The notes: generated by a model not told the origin, from the letters alone. Numbered from the stretch's first letter, positions 34,498 to 44,310 are shown. The stretch is 64,000 nucleotides of DNA from Bacillus cereus group sp. RP43 (GCF_040459645.1 NZ_JARVHQ010000001.1:3162001-3226000); one strand, 5' to 3'. Translations and numbers: made by a program.

Positions 34498-35898
34498 ATG
34501 GATCTTACTATCCCATTGCAATTAGAAAGTAAAACACCAATTTACTTACAAATTTACGAATATATGAAACGAGAAATCTCTCAGGGATCACTGCCTGCCG
34601 GTACACGCCTTCCTTCTCACAGAAATTTAGCGGTACAACTTAATGTTAGCCGTATTACTGTTGAATCTGCTTATCAACAATTACTAGCTGAGGGTTATGT
34701 AGAAAGTAAACCGAAACGTGGGATTTTTGTTGCAGAAGTTGATATCGATGTCATTCAAAATAAACAAAAAATTGTGTCAAACAGCGCTAACAATATAAAA
34801 AAAGAACAATATGACTATGATTGTAGCCAAGGGCTTATTGATCAAAAAGCTTTTCCAATTACAAACTGGAAAAGAGCATTACACGAAACTTTATTCCAAT
34901 ATGAAAATGAATTATTTGCTAAAGAAGATCCTCAAGGTGAATTCGTTCTACGAGAACATATTTCAAAGTATTTATATCATGCTCGCGGGGTACATTCTAC
35001 ACCTGATCAAATTATTATCGGAGCAGGTACGCAGCCTCTTCTTTGGCTACTACTTCAACTGCTTGGTCCAAAAAAAGAATACGGAATCGAAAATCCTGGA
35101 TTTCACCGTATAACTGCTATGATTCAAAGTGCTGACCTTCCTATTCACCCTATTCCTTTAGATGATAAAGGCATTCATATTTCAGCTTTACGTGAATCAA
35201 GTGCTAATGTAGCATACGTCACTCCATCTCACCAATTTCCACTTGGAATAATTATGCCTTTATCTAGAAGACTCGAACTATTAAAATGGGCGAATGATCG
35301 CGGGGGATATATCATTGAAGATGATTACGACGGGGAATTCCGCTATGTAGGAAAACCTATTCCTTCTTTACAAGGACTAGATTCAAATGAACACGTTATT
35401 TATATGGGAACTTTCTCGAAATCCTTTTTACCTTCTTTACGAATGGGATATATCGTCTTACCATCTCATCTTTTAAAAATCTATAAAGAGCTTGGAGGCA
35501 TGTTTAAACAAACTGTTTCTACAATGCAGCAACTCGCTTTTGCCACCTTTATTCAAAATGGTGATTGGGAGCGTCATTTAAACCGTAGTCGTACGTTATA
35601 TAAAAGAAAGCATACATTACTAGTTAAATCTATCAAAAATGAAATGGAATCTCGTGTTCAAATACTTGGCGAACAGTCCGGACTGCATATCGTACTTCAT
35701 GTTCATAATGGTATGAACGAACAAGGACTTATTCATGCTGCTACAAAACAACGAATCAAATTGTACCCACTCTCTACATATGATTCTGTACATAATTTAA
35801 GAGAGGCGTCATATGTATTACTCGGTTTCGGCAGTATTCCAGAAGATTGTATCGAAACTGTTGTCAAATTACTGAAAAAAGTCTGGTTCCCTAACTAA
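34498..35898 (+). CDS. MocR/PdxR-type transcription regulator with aminotransferase domain
   Basis: 466 residues. The N-terminal GntR winged helix (residues 10-75: PAGTRLPSHRNLAVQLNVSR, TVESAYQQLLAEGYV) is joined to a fold-type I aminotransferase-like domain. The PLP lysine lies in YMGTFSKSFLPSLRMGYI, and VTPSHQFPLGIIMPLSRR and EDDYDGEFRYVG are conserved. Such proteins sense PLP or amino compounds rather than transaminate. Divergently oriented to the acetyltransferase at 33944. TTAAAGGAGAATTCATAAA precedes the ATG. Confidence 0.92.
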   Translation: MDLTIPLQLESKTPIYLQIYEYMKREISQGSLPAGTRLPSHRNLAVQLNVSRITVESAYQQLLAEGYVESKPKRGIFVAEVDIDVIQNKQKIVSNSANNIKKEQYDYDCSQGLIDQKAFPITNWKRALHETLFQYENELFAKEDPQGEFVLREHISKYLYHARGVHSTPDQIIIGAGTQPLLWLLLQLLGPKKEYGIENPGFHRITAMIQSADLPIHPIPLDDKGIHISALRESSANVAYVTPSHQFPLGIIMPLSRRLELLKWANDRGGYIIEDDYDGEFRYVGKPIPSLQGLDSNEHVIYMGTFSKSFLPSLRMGYIVLPSHLLKIYKELGGMFKQTVSTMQQLAFATFIQNGDWERHLNRSRTLYKRKHTLLVKSIKNEMESRVQILGEQSGLHIVLHVHNGMNEQGLIHAATKQRIKLYPLSTYDSVHNLREASYVLLGFGSIPEDCIETVVKLLKKVWFPN

Positions 35899-35900
35899 AA

Positions 35901-35940
35901 ATAACTCCACGTAAGTTATACTTACGTGGAGTTATTTTCA
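35901..35940. terminator. Bidirectional terminator
   Basis: ATAACTCCACGTAAG / CTTACGTGGAGTTAT perfect 15-base stem with TTTT on one side and AAAA on the other, between converging genes. Confidence 0.92.
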
Positions 35941-35944
35941 TTCA

Positions 35945-36802
35945 CTATTTTTCTGATACTTGCCCTGATCTCGCTGTCCTTCCCGGACGCTTAACACCAG
36001 TTGTTTCAGTTGAATAGGAAGCTTCAATTATAGCAGTTGGATCTACAGAGAGAACGAGATCTTTCATTTTCGGATAAATGAATCGGTTTGTAATGCAATA
36101 AATGATTCTCTTGTGCTCTCCTAAAAAACCACCTTCTCCATGTAGATACGTAACGGATAATTGCAATTCTTTCATAAGTAGATCGCCTATTTCTTTATTT
36201 TTCCCAGAAATAATCATGACGCTCTTTCCTTGATTAATACCATCTAATATGAAATCAATCATCTTCGTAACAATATAGAAAATTGCTAATGAAAACATCG
36301 CCTGTTCGATTGAAAATAAAATGGCAACAAAGATGAAAATCACCGCATTTACGGCAAGTAAAAATGTACTAATGGGTACTTTAAAATGCTTGTTCATCCA
36401 AACCGCTAACATTTCAGATCCATCTATTGCTCCGCCCATTTTTACAACAATCCCAACACCAACACCAAATAGAACTCCTCCATAAAGTACAATTAATAAT
36501 TCCGAAGTCGTAATTGCTGGAAATGGTTTTAAATAAATCAATCCGAGTGTTGTAACAACATTTGCATAGGATGTACGGATGAAAAACTTCTTCCCCATTA
36601 CTTTTGCAGTAAATAGTAAAATTGGGATATTAAGTCCTAAAAACACTCCATAAAGCGGTAATCCAGCAACTTTATTTGCCATAATAGCAATCGCGGTTAC
36701 CCCACCGTCTACTAAGCCATTAGGCGCTAAAATAAGCTCTAGTGAACCCGCTACAATAATGGAGCCAATTGTTAATAATACGTATTCAAATACTTTTTTC
36801 AT
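35945..36802 (-). CDS. YitT-family membrane protein with DUF2179 domain
   Basis: 285 residues. Five or six membrane helices (DUF161 repeats with LAPNGLVDGGVTAIAIMANK and VVKMGGAIDGSEMLAVWMNK) precede a cytoplasmic DUF2179 domain (GVMIISGKNKEIGDLL-like stretch, LHGEGGFLGEHKRIIYCITN). B. cereus-group genomes encode many such paralogues; transport or regulatory roles are unproven. GGGGGTAATGA precedes the ATG. Confidence 0.88.
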   Translation of the reverse strand: MKKVFEYVLLTIGSIIVAGSLELILAPNGLVDGGVTAIAIMANKVAGLPLYGVFLGLNIPILLFTAKVMGKKFFIRTSYANVVTTLGLIYLKPFPAITTSELLIVLYGGVLFGVGVGIVVKMGGAIDGSEMLAVWMNKHFKVPISTFLLAVNAVIFIFVAILFSIEQAMFSLAIFYIVTKMIDFILDGINQGKSVMIISGKNKEIGDLLMKELQLSVTYLHGEGGFLGEHKRIIYCITNRFIYPKMKDLVLSVDPTAIIEASYSTETTGVKRPGRTARSGQVSEK

Positions 36803-36942
36803 TCATTACCCCCAAAACATATATATTTTCTTAGTATTATTTTAACGTAATTTTACTACTAATTCAAAGATATCAGTTTATATACACAAAAGTTTCACCT
36901 TTACGGTGATTCTCATGTAATTTATTTAAAGCCTAATACAAG

Positions 36943-36977
36943 AAACACACTTACAGATTAAAAGTAAGTGTGCTTTT
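36943..36977 (-). terminator. Terminator of the glycosyltransferase gene
   Basis: AAGCACACTTAC / GTAAGTGTGTTT stem with a loop of about nine bases just after the stop. Confidence 0.85.
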
Positions 36978-36982
36978 AACAT

Positions 36983-38191
36983 CTACTTAAGCTTTAAATA
37001 CGGCTTCATTTTTAATTTAAATATTTCCTCAACCGCTCTTTGATACCCACCAGCATTTCGAAGTGACTCTCCAACTTTACGACTATTTTCCTTAAACGTT
37101 ACATCATACATTACTTTCTTTACAGTCTCACGTAACAATTCAGAAGTTAATTCTTTACGATTAAGCCTTATTCCAGCTCCTACTTCGGTCACTCGTTTCG
37201 CAACTAAAGGCTGATCTCCTGTTACCGGAATTACAACTAACGGGACACCGTAATATAGTGCTTCACTCGAACTATTCATACCACCGTGTGTCACGAATAC
37301 ATCAGCGTACTGTAATACTTCTAATTGCGGCACATAATTATACAACTTAAAGTTATTCGGAATGTTTTCAAATTGACTTATATTTATCTTCTTACCAACA
37401 ACTAATACGACTGTCGCTTCTACATCTTTAAACGCTTCAAAACATTTTTCATATAGCTCCGGTTGTTCATTAAAAACTGTTCCCATAGAAATGAAAATCA
37501 CTTTTTCATCTTTTAAATCTTCAATAGGAAAGCTGCCTACTTCTTTTCGAGTAGCAATTGATGGACCGACAAACTTATACGATTCATCGAATACATCCGA
37601 ATGCGGCTGATATTCTTTGGAAGTATATACAATAGTAATATCGCCAGGATGATTCATAATATCATACAGACTATTACATTTCATTCCATACTGCCCTTTC
37701 CATCTTTCCATTCCCGCTAAACAAGATTGGTATAGTGGATTAGTTTCATCTATTTGTCTCGATTCTTGCTCATCATTAAAAGTAACGTACTGATTAAAAG
37801 CAAAAGTCGTACAAGAAGAAACACTTGGTAATTGTAAGATATTCGCTATAATACGTCCTACTGGAAAATGATTATCATATATCAAATAATCGTACTTTTC
37901 TCCTTTTGTTTCTTCTACAATTTGAGTAACAATACGCTCTGATGCTTCAATCATATGAGATAGCATCGTCAAAGGACTCCCACCTTCATTTACTCGTTCC
38001 ATAATATTAATTTGCGAAAGAAAATTTTCAAATGCTCGAAATTCAGCACCTGTTGCTTGAACCTTTTTTCTGTAATCTTCAATACAATATGACACGACTG
38101 TTTCCCCACGTCGAATTAGCTCACTAACAACTGCTAGCGTCGGATTAATATGACCTTCTCCAGGAAAATTTATTACGAGTACATTCGCCAT
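36983..38191 (-). CDS. MGT-family UDP-glycosyltransferase
   Basis: 402 residues, the size of Bacillus YjiC/YojK-type enzymes and macrolide glycosyltransferases. The N-terminal acceptor domain starts VLVINFPGEGHINPTLAVV with the conserved His, and the donor motif near residues 295-320 reads FVTHGGMNSSSEALYYGVPL, then VIPVTGDQPLVAKRV. These enzymes add glucose to small phenolic or macrolide acceptors. AAAGGAGAGAGTGTT precedes the ATG. Monocistronic. Confidence 0.92.
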   Translation of the reverse strand: MANVLVINFPGEGHINPTLAVVSELIRRGETVVSYCIEDYRKKVQATGAEFRAFENFLSQINIMERVNEGGSPLTMLSHMIEASERIVTQIVEETKGEKYDYLIYDNHFPVGRIIANILQLPSVSSCTTFAFNQYVTFNDEQESRQIDETNPLYQSCLAGMERWKGQYGMKCNSLYDIMNHPGDITIVYTSKEYQPHSDVFDESYKFVGPSIATRKEVGSFPIEDLKDEKVIFISMGTVFNEQPELYEKCFEAFKDVEATVVLVVGKKINISQFENIPNNFKLYNYVPQLEVLQYADVFVTHGGMNSSSEALYYGVPLVVIPVTGDQPLVAKRVTEVGAGIRLNRKELTSELLRETVKKVMYDVTFKENSRKVGESLRNAGGYQRAVEEIFKLKMKPYLKLK

Positions 38192-38607
38192 AACACTCTC
38201 TCCTTTCCAGTTAATATAACAAAATTAATAATTAATTTCATTAATTAATTTAAATCTATTATATAGGAATCTATTCTACTTCTTCATATTTTTCTCTCCA
38301 TTTTATTATTGAGAAATATTTTTATAACCCACACTATTATGATTACACAATCTTATAAATGAATGCTTAATTCCCTTTTACTCTTCATATCCTGTAAGTT
38401 ACGAGATTTGCATTCGAGCATTTTTACACGTTTATCATTCAAAAATATTATTTTGATAATTCATACAAAACTAGAAAAATATAATTTCCACGCTGATTTC
38501 TCACTATAAATTTATTTATGTTCTGTATTGTCCCCTATCATTATCCACTGGGTACATATTCTGTTATATAATAAATTTATAGAATTTACAGAAAAAGGAG
38601 CCCTTTC
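38192..38607. other. Divergent intergenic region with an AT-rich palindrome
   Basis: About 415 bases between the glycosyltransferase and the APH-like gene. A -10 candidate TATAAT for the glycosyltransferase lies at 38258-38263 on the minus strand. Between it and the start codon, 38221-38253 is an AT-only inverted repeat (TTAATTAAT around GAA), a possible operator. No gene is seen; an upstream ATG at 38528 in another frame has no ribosome site. Confidence 0.4.
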
Positions 38608-39486
38608 ATGTTACAACAACTATTCACCTCACCTATTCTATCCGTTCAAGCCTTACACCCAGGCTATGAAGATCATGCAAGCGACGTTTTTCTCGTCCAA
38701 ACAGAAGATAAAGAAGTTATCGTTCGTTCTTCTAAAATGAATGAAGAGCCAAATAATGATTTTTGGTGGGGATGCAAAAATCTATTTGGCATCGACCCAA
38801 GGAACGTGCATCATTTGGAAACGATACATACATTGCTGCAAAATCATACAAATATTCCCATCCCAACTATTTTAGAAAAACATATTTTAAATGGTCGAGA
38901 GTTCGTTGTTGTCGAAAAGTTAGTAGGCAAAACAGTTCAATCCTTTATCGGGCAACCAGATTCTATATTGTTCAATCTCGGACAAGGACTAGCAAAAATT
39001 CATATGTTTAAAGCAAATTTCATAGGAAATCCGTCAAGTACGTTCCAAGTTCCACTAGATGAATTCCAGCCACACATTTTAAAAGTGAGTAACGAGCTTG
39101 TGAATATGTTTTATTCCGATAACGAGAGCATACAAAATGCATTTCATAATTTTGAATTACAACTCTCTTCCTTATCTGTACCAATGGAATCTACACTCGT
39201 CTTACTTGATATGGACCCTACTCAATTTTTATCAGATGGTACATCTATAACTGGTTTAGTAGATACAGAAGCTTACGCAGTTGCTCCACGAGAATTCGAT
39301 TTTATCGGATTAGAATATGTACTTACAGAAAAAGAGGCGTGTGCTTTTAAAACAGGTTATGAGACCATTATGCCCATTCCTAGTCTTAAAGAATGTAGAC
39401 AACCCTATCGATATTTATATCGCTTATTATCTGTTCAGGGTAATGTGGAGTTAGAAAAGTGGTTACGTCATCCATCATATTTTTAA
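38608..39486 (+). CDS. Aminoglycoside phosphotransferase-like kinase with altered catalytic loop
   Basis: 292 residues of the APH fold: ATP-site Lys region EVIVRSSKMN, linker VVVEKLVGKTVQSFIG, catalytic loop and metal loop GLVDTEAYAVAPREFDF. The catalytic loop reads LLDMDPTQFL where APH enzymes have HGDLHPGNVL: the Asp is kept, but His is replaced by Leu and Asn by Gln. It may act on another metabolite or be inactive. AAAAAGGAGCCCTTTC precedes the ATG. Followed by a GNAT gene 23 bases downstream. Confidence 0.8.
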   Translation: MLQQLFTSPILSVQALHPGYEDHASDVFLVQTEDKEVIVRSSKMNEEPNNDFWWGCKNLFGIDPRNVHHLETIHTLLQNHTNIPIPTILEKHILNGREFVVVEKLVGKTVQSFIGQPDSILFNLGQGLAKIHMFKANFIGNPSSTFQVPLDEFQPHILKVSNELVNMFYSDNESIQNAFHNFELQLSSLSVPMESTLVLLDMDPTQFLSDGTSITGLVDTEAYAVAPREFDFIGLEYVLTEKEACAFKTGYETIMPIPSLKECRQPYRYLYRLLSVQGNVELEKWLRHPSYF

Positions 39487-39509
39487 TAACGATTGCGAGG
39501 GATTATGAA

Positions 39510-40397
39510 ATGAATATTGAAAAAAAGAAATCTTTAACAACAAACGAAATTCAGCAAATGAAAGATTTAGCTCATATTTGCGGGCAACAAGATAAAATTG
39601 ATTACTCGTCAGAGTTACATGTCAACTTTTTAACTGCTCGTAATAAAGATGTGATAAATGATTTTCTATTTTATGATAATACACAATTAATTGGTGCATT
39701 AAGTATGTATGACTTCGAAAGACCAACTAAACTAGAGTTAATAGGGTTTGTTCATCCGGACTATAGGAAACAACATATAGGCACTACTCTTTTACAAGCC
39801 GCAATGAAAGAAATACAAAAAAGAGAAGCAGATGAAGCCCTTCTTATAAATAATGGTGACTCTATTTCAGGGAAATCATTTGCAAATCAAATGAACCTGC
39901 CTTATTTATACAGTGAGTACGGTATGGAGTTCAAAACAAACGAAGCACAAAAAACAATGAAAAATAATATTAACCTTACCGTTGCATCTTCTGAATTACT
40001 TCCTGAACTTATAGAAATCGCTAGTAAAGCTTTTGGAGATTCAGCAGCAAATACGTCCACATGGCTACAAAAAATGATGAAGTCACCTTCTCATCAAGTT
40101 TACATTGCTCTTATTAATGAAAAAGCAATTGGAACGATTACCGTTACTGAGCAAGAGCAATCTACTACACTATCAGGATTCGCAGTTCATCCTTCTTATC
40201 AAGGTAAAGGGTATGGTAAAGATATTCTTAGTTATATGGTACATACACTTATTACAGAAGGAGTTTCAACAATTGAATTAGACGTCGAAACGAAAAATAA
40301 CAATGCTTTAAAACTATATACACAATGTGGTTTTGAAATTAAAAAGAAGCATGACTATTATAATTTAATGAATCTTGAGCAGAATACATATGTCTAA
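39510..40397 (+). CDS. Tandem GNAT acetyltransferase
   Basis: 295 residues with two GNAT domains: the first has GFVHPDYRKQHIGTTLLQAA at about residues 83-102, and the second FAVHPSYQGKGYGKDILSYM at about 228-247 with VETKNNNALKLYTQCGFEI. ATG at 39510 follows GCGAGGGATTATGAA; the frame upstream overlaps the previous gene. Its stop overlaps the start of the methyltransferase pseudogene by eight bases, so the three genes form one unit. Confidence 0.87.
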   Translation: MNIEKKKSLTTNEIQQMKDLAHICGQQDKIDYSSELHVNFLTARNKDVINDFLFYDNTQLIGALSMYDFERPTKLELIGFVHPDYRKQHIGTTLLQAAMKEIQKREADEALLINNGDSISGKSFANQMNLPYLYSEYGMEFKTNEAQKTMKNNINLTVASSELLPELIEIASKAFGDSAANTSTWLQKMMKSPSHQVYIALINEKAIGTITVTEQEQSTTLSGFAVHPSYQGKGYGKDILSYMVHTLITEGVSTIELDVETKNNNALKLYTQCGFEIKKKHDYYNLMNLEQNTYV

Positions 40398-41103
40398 AAA
40401 ACTAATTTATTCTGATTATGATATTTTTGCAGACATCTATAATAAGCATTGGGGACATTTTGCAGAACACTCCTATCCAGCCTATCATAAATTCGTTTTA
40501 CAAGATGCCGCTTCTCACTCCCGTATATTAGACCTTTGCTGCGGAGCTGGTCATCTTACTAGGAAACTAATTGATAATAATTTTATAGTAACTGGTATAG
40601 ATGGTTCTGCTCAAATGATCGAACACGCACGTCAAAATGCGCCAGATGCAACCTTCATCGTCGATGATGCTCGCTATTTCAATATAAATGAGCAATTCCA
40701 CTACGTCATCTCAGCCGGTGATAGCTTAAATCACATTATGAAGTTACACGAGCTAAAAGACGCTTTTCATCATGTTTATTCGGCATTATATGATGGAGGT
40801 ACATTCGCATTTGATATGAATACAGAAAAAGGATTTCTTGAAAACTGGAGTGCTTCGTTTCATATTTCAGAATGAGAATATGTTTGTACCATTGATTCCA
40901 CGTATGATAGTGAAAGTAACAGAGCGGAAATGAACTTCATACTATTTAAACATGACATAGATGATAGTTGGAAAAGAAGTGACTTTTCTTTTGAGGAAGC
41001 TTGTTATTCCAATGAAGAAATAATTTCTTCATTGGAATCTGTAGGATTTAAAAACATTCAACTACATGGTGCAAATAGAATATTTTTCATTTGCCAAAAA
41101 TAA
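40390..41103 (+). pseudogene. SAM-dependent methyltransferase broken by an in-frame TGA
   Basis: The N-terminal 161 codons hold a good class I methyltransferase core: ILDLCCGAGHLTRKLIDNNF (motif I), GIDGSAQMIEHARQ and FIVDDARYFN. At 40873-40875 the frame meets TGA (ISE-stop) and then continues without a shift for 75 codons (EYVCTIDSTYDSESNRAEMN through SLESVGFKNIQLHGANRIFF) to TAA. A TGG to TGA change would explain it. The truncated protein keeps the cofactor site but loses the C-terminal strands. Confidence 0.75.
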
Positions 41104-41134
41104 AAAAACTGAATCATATCGATTCAGTTTTTTC
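41104..41134. terminator. Bidirectional terminator
   Basis: AAAACTGAATC / GATTCAGTTTT stem with A- and T-runs on both sides, between converging units. Confidence 0.9.
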
Positions 41135-42310
41135 TTATTTTTTTCTTAATATATTTACAATCGCAGTCGTTTCATCATTTTCTTTATAGACACGTGGAAT
41201 TCTTCTGTCCAACATACATGTAACTTCATAGTTAATTGTACCTAGCATATCTGCTATTTCTTCTACCGCAATTTCTTCTTCACCTTGTTTGCCGTAGAAT
41301 ACAACTTCGTCTCCTACTTGTACTGGCATTGCATTTGTAACATCTAGCATAAGCTGATCCATACAAACACGACCAATAACAGGTACTCGTACTCCGTTTA
41401 TTAGTGCATGCCCTTTATTAGATAACTGACGATTATAACCATCAGCATAACCAATTGGTACAGTTGCAATCCATTCTTCACCCGTTGTTACATACGTATT
41501 TCCATAGCTAACACCACGATTTTTCTTCGCATGTTTAACATGAGCTACTTTTGATTTTAAAGACAACGCTGGCTGTAAGGAAACAACTGTATGATCCACT
41601 TCTCTTGAAGGATACATACCGTAAATTCCAATACCGACACGAACCATATTTTGAAATGTGTTACTAAGTTCCATTGATCCTGCACTGTTTGAACTATGAA
41701 TATATGGAAAATGAATTCCTAATTCTTCCGCTGTATTTACAGCTTTCTCAAACAAACTTGTTTGCATATTTGTATAAGTTTTATCTATTTCATCAGCGGT
41801 AGAGTAATGTGTGAACATCCCTACTACTTCTACATACCGCATATGTTTTAACTCTTCAAAAAACGGTTTAACTTCTTCTTCCTGTAAACCAATACGGCTC
41901 ATTCCTGTATCAATTTTCACATGAATTCGCACTTTCTTTTGAAGATGGTTTGCAACTTCATCTATACCATGTAAATCTTCTACTCTATAAACAGTCATCA
42001 TAACGTCATATTGAATTACGTCTTCTACAGCTGCTACTGGTGTATATCCTAAAATTAAAATAGGTACAGTGATTCCAGCTTCTCTTAATTCAATTGCTTC
42101 GTCTACAAATGCAACTGCAAGTTGGTTTATTCCTGCTTCAATAGCCGATTTCGCAACTTCAACTGCCCCATGACCATACCCATTCGCTTTTACAGCAGCC
42201 ATCATTGCAATATTTTCATCATTCACACGTTTTTTAAATTCTTTTACATTATGTTTTACAGCATTTAAGTCAACTTCAACAATTGTATCTCTTCCATATT
42301 TCAAGCTCAT
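41135..42310 (-). CDS. alr: Alanine racemase
   Basis: 391 residues. Interconverts L- and D-alanine for peptidoglycan. The PLP lysine is Lys41 in AAVKANGYGHG, the second catalytic base is the Tyr in GVSYGNTYV, and RVGIGIYGMYPS and RVCMDQLMLDV are conserved. ATG at 42310 follows TAGGAGTTAGACCA; the longer frame to 42361 is not preceded by a ribosome site. The B. cereus group has two such enzymes; which one this is cannot be decided here. Confidence 0.95.
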   Translation of the reverse strand: MSLKYGRDTIVEVDLNAVKHNVKEFKKRVNDENIAMMAAVKANGYGHGAVEVAKSAIEAGINQLAVAFVDEAIELREAGITVPILILGYTPVAAVEDVIQYDVMMTVYRVEDLHGIDEVANHLQKKVRIHVKIDTGMSRIGLQEEEVKPFFEELKHMRYVEVVGMFTHYSTADEIDKTYTNMQTSLFEKAVNTAEELGIHFPYIHSSNSAGSMELSNTFQNMVRVGIGIYGMYPSREVDHTVVSLQPALSLKSKVAHVKHAKKNRGVSYGNTYVTTGEEWIATVPIGYADGYNRQLSNKGHALINGVRVPVIGRVCMDQLMLDVTNAMPVQVGDEVVFYGKQGEEEIAVEEIADMLGTINYEVTCMLDRRIPRVYKENDETTAIVNILRKK

Positions 42311-42460
42311 TGGTCTAACTCCTAACTCAATAATTACATTCCATTCTATTTCACGTTTCATATGACCTTTTACAATATAATACTTTTCACTATGCTAGTC
42401 AAACTACTAGAATTTTCGGAATTTTGAGTATGATATAATACCCTTAAGAAACTATTATAT

Positions 42461-42943
42461 ATGGAGGCGAGAATAATTACAATCTTTGTTCCATCTGCAT
42501 TGAATCAAGTTAAAATTGCTATCGATACTTCCATTCAAATACTGAACCAATATACTGAAAGTGATTTGAAAATAAAGCCGATTGAATCAAAACGGTCATT
42601 ATTTGAAATGTGTACACATCTTTCCCTTATTTGCCACGCTGATTTACTCATATTAAATGGTATTACTGAAAAAGAGTTACATACCTTTTATATAGAACGT
42701 ACGCCTGAATCGATTGCTCACATGCAACAAACGATGATACAAGGGTACGATTTACTTTCTAAAACTTTTTTATCCTATTCCAATGAAGAATTAGCGGAAA
42801 TTATGACTGCTTATTGGGATATTGCTTATTCTCGATTCGAATGGTTACTTGAAATCGTCGCTCACTTTTATCATCATCGCGGTCAAATTCACATTTTACT
42901 AGTCGAGCATGTTAAAGATCCTTGCATTCCTTTATTTGAATAA
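42461..42943 (+). CDS. DinB-like putative metal-binding protein
   Basis: About 156-160 residues of a four-helix bundle with three His positions for a metal (CTHLSLICHADLL and HFYHHRGQIHILL). DinB-like proteins include thiol-dependent transferases; the substrate is unknown. The start is unclear: ATG 42461 overlaps the best ribosome site (GGAGGCG), and the codon at normal spacing is ATA (42473), one base from ATG. The 3' end overlaps the converging MFS gene by 32 bases. Confidence 0.75.
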   Translation: MEARIITIFVPSALNQVKIAIDTSIQILNQYTESDLKIKPIESKRSLFEMCTHLSLICHADLLILNGITEKELHTFYIERTPESIAHMQQTMIQGYDLLSKTFLSYSNEELAEIMTAYWDIAYSRFEWLLEIVAHFYHHRGQIHILLVEHVKDPCIPLFE

Positions 42944-44111
42944 AAAGAGTGGAAACAAAGCCAATAAAGAGTATGACTCCTAATAAAATAAACGTCTGAG
43001 CATAGTCCCCTATTTTCATAAGATAAATAGAAATAATAGGTCCTATACTAGTTCCTAAAAATAAAACGAAAGTATAAATAGAAACTGCTATTCCCCTTGC
43101 TCTCCCTCCTAATTGGCCGACAAGAGAAACTAAAGATGGAACCGATATAGCAATACCTATTACGAAGCAGACGCTCATCATTACAAGTAACGGCAGTGTC
43201 GAAATAAATCCCATTGAACTTAGACTAAAAATAGCAACTAACAATCCTCCCTGAAGAACTTTCTTTACTTCGAACCTCTTTGTTAAACGACCTGCAAGTG
43301 GTGATAGTAACATACCAAATAACCCTGCTAAGCGAAAATAAAGAATTTGTTCTGCTGTTAAATTGTAAGTAGAAGAGCTCAAATAATTCCCTAAAACAGT
43401 ATACATATTAACAAAAGCCATTAATAAAACAAACGCAACCATATAGCTCCATACTAAGCTTTTATGTGTAAAAACTTTCCCCATCTGTTTCATTGGCCCC
43501 AAAATATCTGTATAAGCTTGAGACGTTTCCCCTTTCGGAAGAGAATAATGAACCCATACAGCAGTAATGATATAGACAAAGCTAAGAAGAAAGAACACCA
43601 TATGCCATCCAAAATGCTGACTAACAGCAGTACTTATTACTTGCCCTGCAATTCCAGCCACTAAAAAACCGGTACTAACAAACCCTATCGTTGTAACTTT
43701 TTTCTCTACTGGAAACATTTCTACAACGTAAGCTAACGCCACTGGAGAAAATGTAGCTGCTGCTATTCCCTGTAACCCTCGAAGAATAATAAGCCAAAAT
43801 AAGCTATCCACAAACCCTAAGAAAAAAGAAACAATCGACAGTGCAAGCAATCCAATAAAAATCACTTTTTTTCGCCCATATTTATCAGAGATTGCCCCAA
43901 ATAACAAACAACCTATAGCAAAACCTACCGAAAATATACTGCCTGTAGCCGCAGATTGAGCTAATGAAACCTTAAAAATGTCTGAAAATAGAGCGATTAA
44001 AGGAATCGTCACATATAGGCTGGACATAACTACCATACCTGCCCAACATAACACCGCTGTCATTACTGTATAATTCCTCCCACTATTTACTTCTTTTGAT
44101 ATTTCCATCAT
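42912..44111 (-). CDS. MFS drug/efflux transporter
   Basis: 399 residues, twelve predicted membrane segments. The major-facilitator loop 2-3 motif is GAISDKYGRKKVIFIG, and the motif-C-like stretch GFLVAGIAGQVIS suggests an exporter of the DHA1 group. It is preceded by a marR gene with matching operator candidates in both promoters, so it is probably MarR-controlled. AAGGGGGAGATTTT precedes the ATG. Confidence 0.9.
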   Translation of the reverse strand: MMEISKEVNSGRNYTVMTAVLCWAGMVVMSSLYVTIPLIALFSDIFKVSLAQSAATGSIFSVGFAIGCLLFGAISDKYGRKKVIFIGLLALSIVSFFLGFVDSLFWLIILRGLQGIAAATFSPVALAYVVEMFPVEKKVTTIGFVSTGFLVAGIAGQVISTAVSQHFGWHMVFFLLSFVYIITAVWVHYSLPKGETSQAYTDILGPMKQMGKVFTHKSLVWSYMVAFVLLMAFVNMYTVLGNYLSSSTYNLTAEQILYFRLAGLFGMLLSPLAGRLTKRFEVKKVLQGGLLVAIFSLSSMGFISTLPLLVMMSVCFVIGIAISVPSLVSLVGQLGGRARGIAVSIYTFVLFLGTSIGPIISIYLMKIGDYAQTFILLGVILFIGFVSTLFIQIKECKDL

Positions 44112-44254
44112 AAAATCTCCCCCTTACATTGATTTTCCTCATCGATTGAAAACTTCTAAAGTAAATGACTCAAAATAAAATCCCTTCAACACTCACTTAA
44201 TTCGTTTACATTAAAAAATACATTATCGCCCCTTTAAATTAGCCAAACATACAA

Positions 44255-44267
44255 TAAGGTAACCTAA
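44255..44267. promoter_or_regulatory. Candidate MarR operator upstream of the MFS gene
   Basis: TAAGGTAACCTAA is a near-palindrome matching 10 of 13 bases with the site at 44887-44899 in the marR promoter. Confidence 0.5.
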
Positions 44268-44281
44268 TTATATGTTTAAAT

Positions 44282-44308
44282 AAAAAAGTTGACTTTCACA
44301 ATCAACTT
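44282..44308 (-). terminator. Terminator of marR
   Basis: AAGTTGA / TCAACTT stem followed by TTTTTTA on the minus strand. Confidence 0.8.
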
Positions 44309-44310
44309 AT

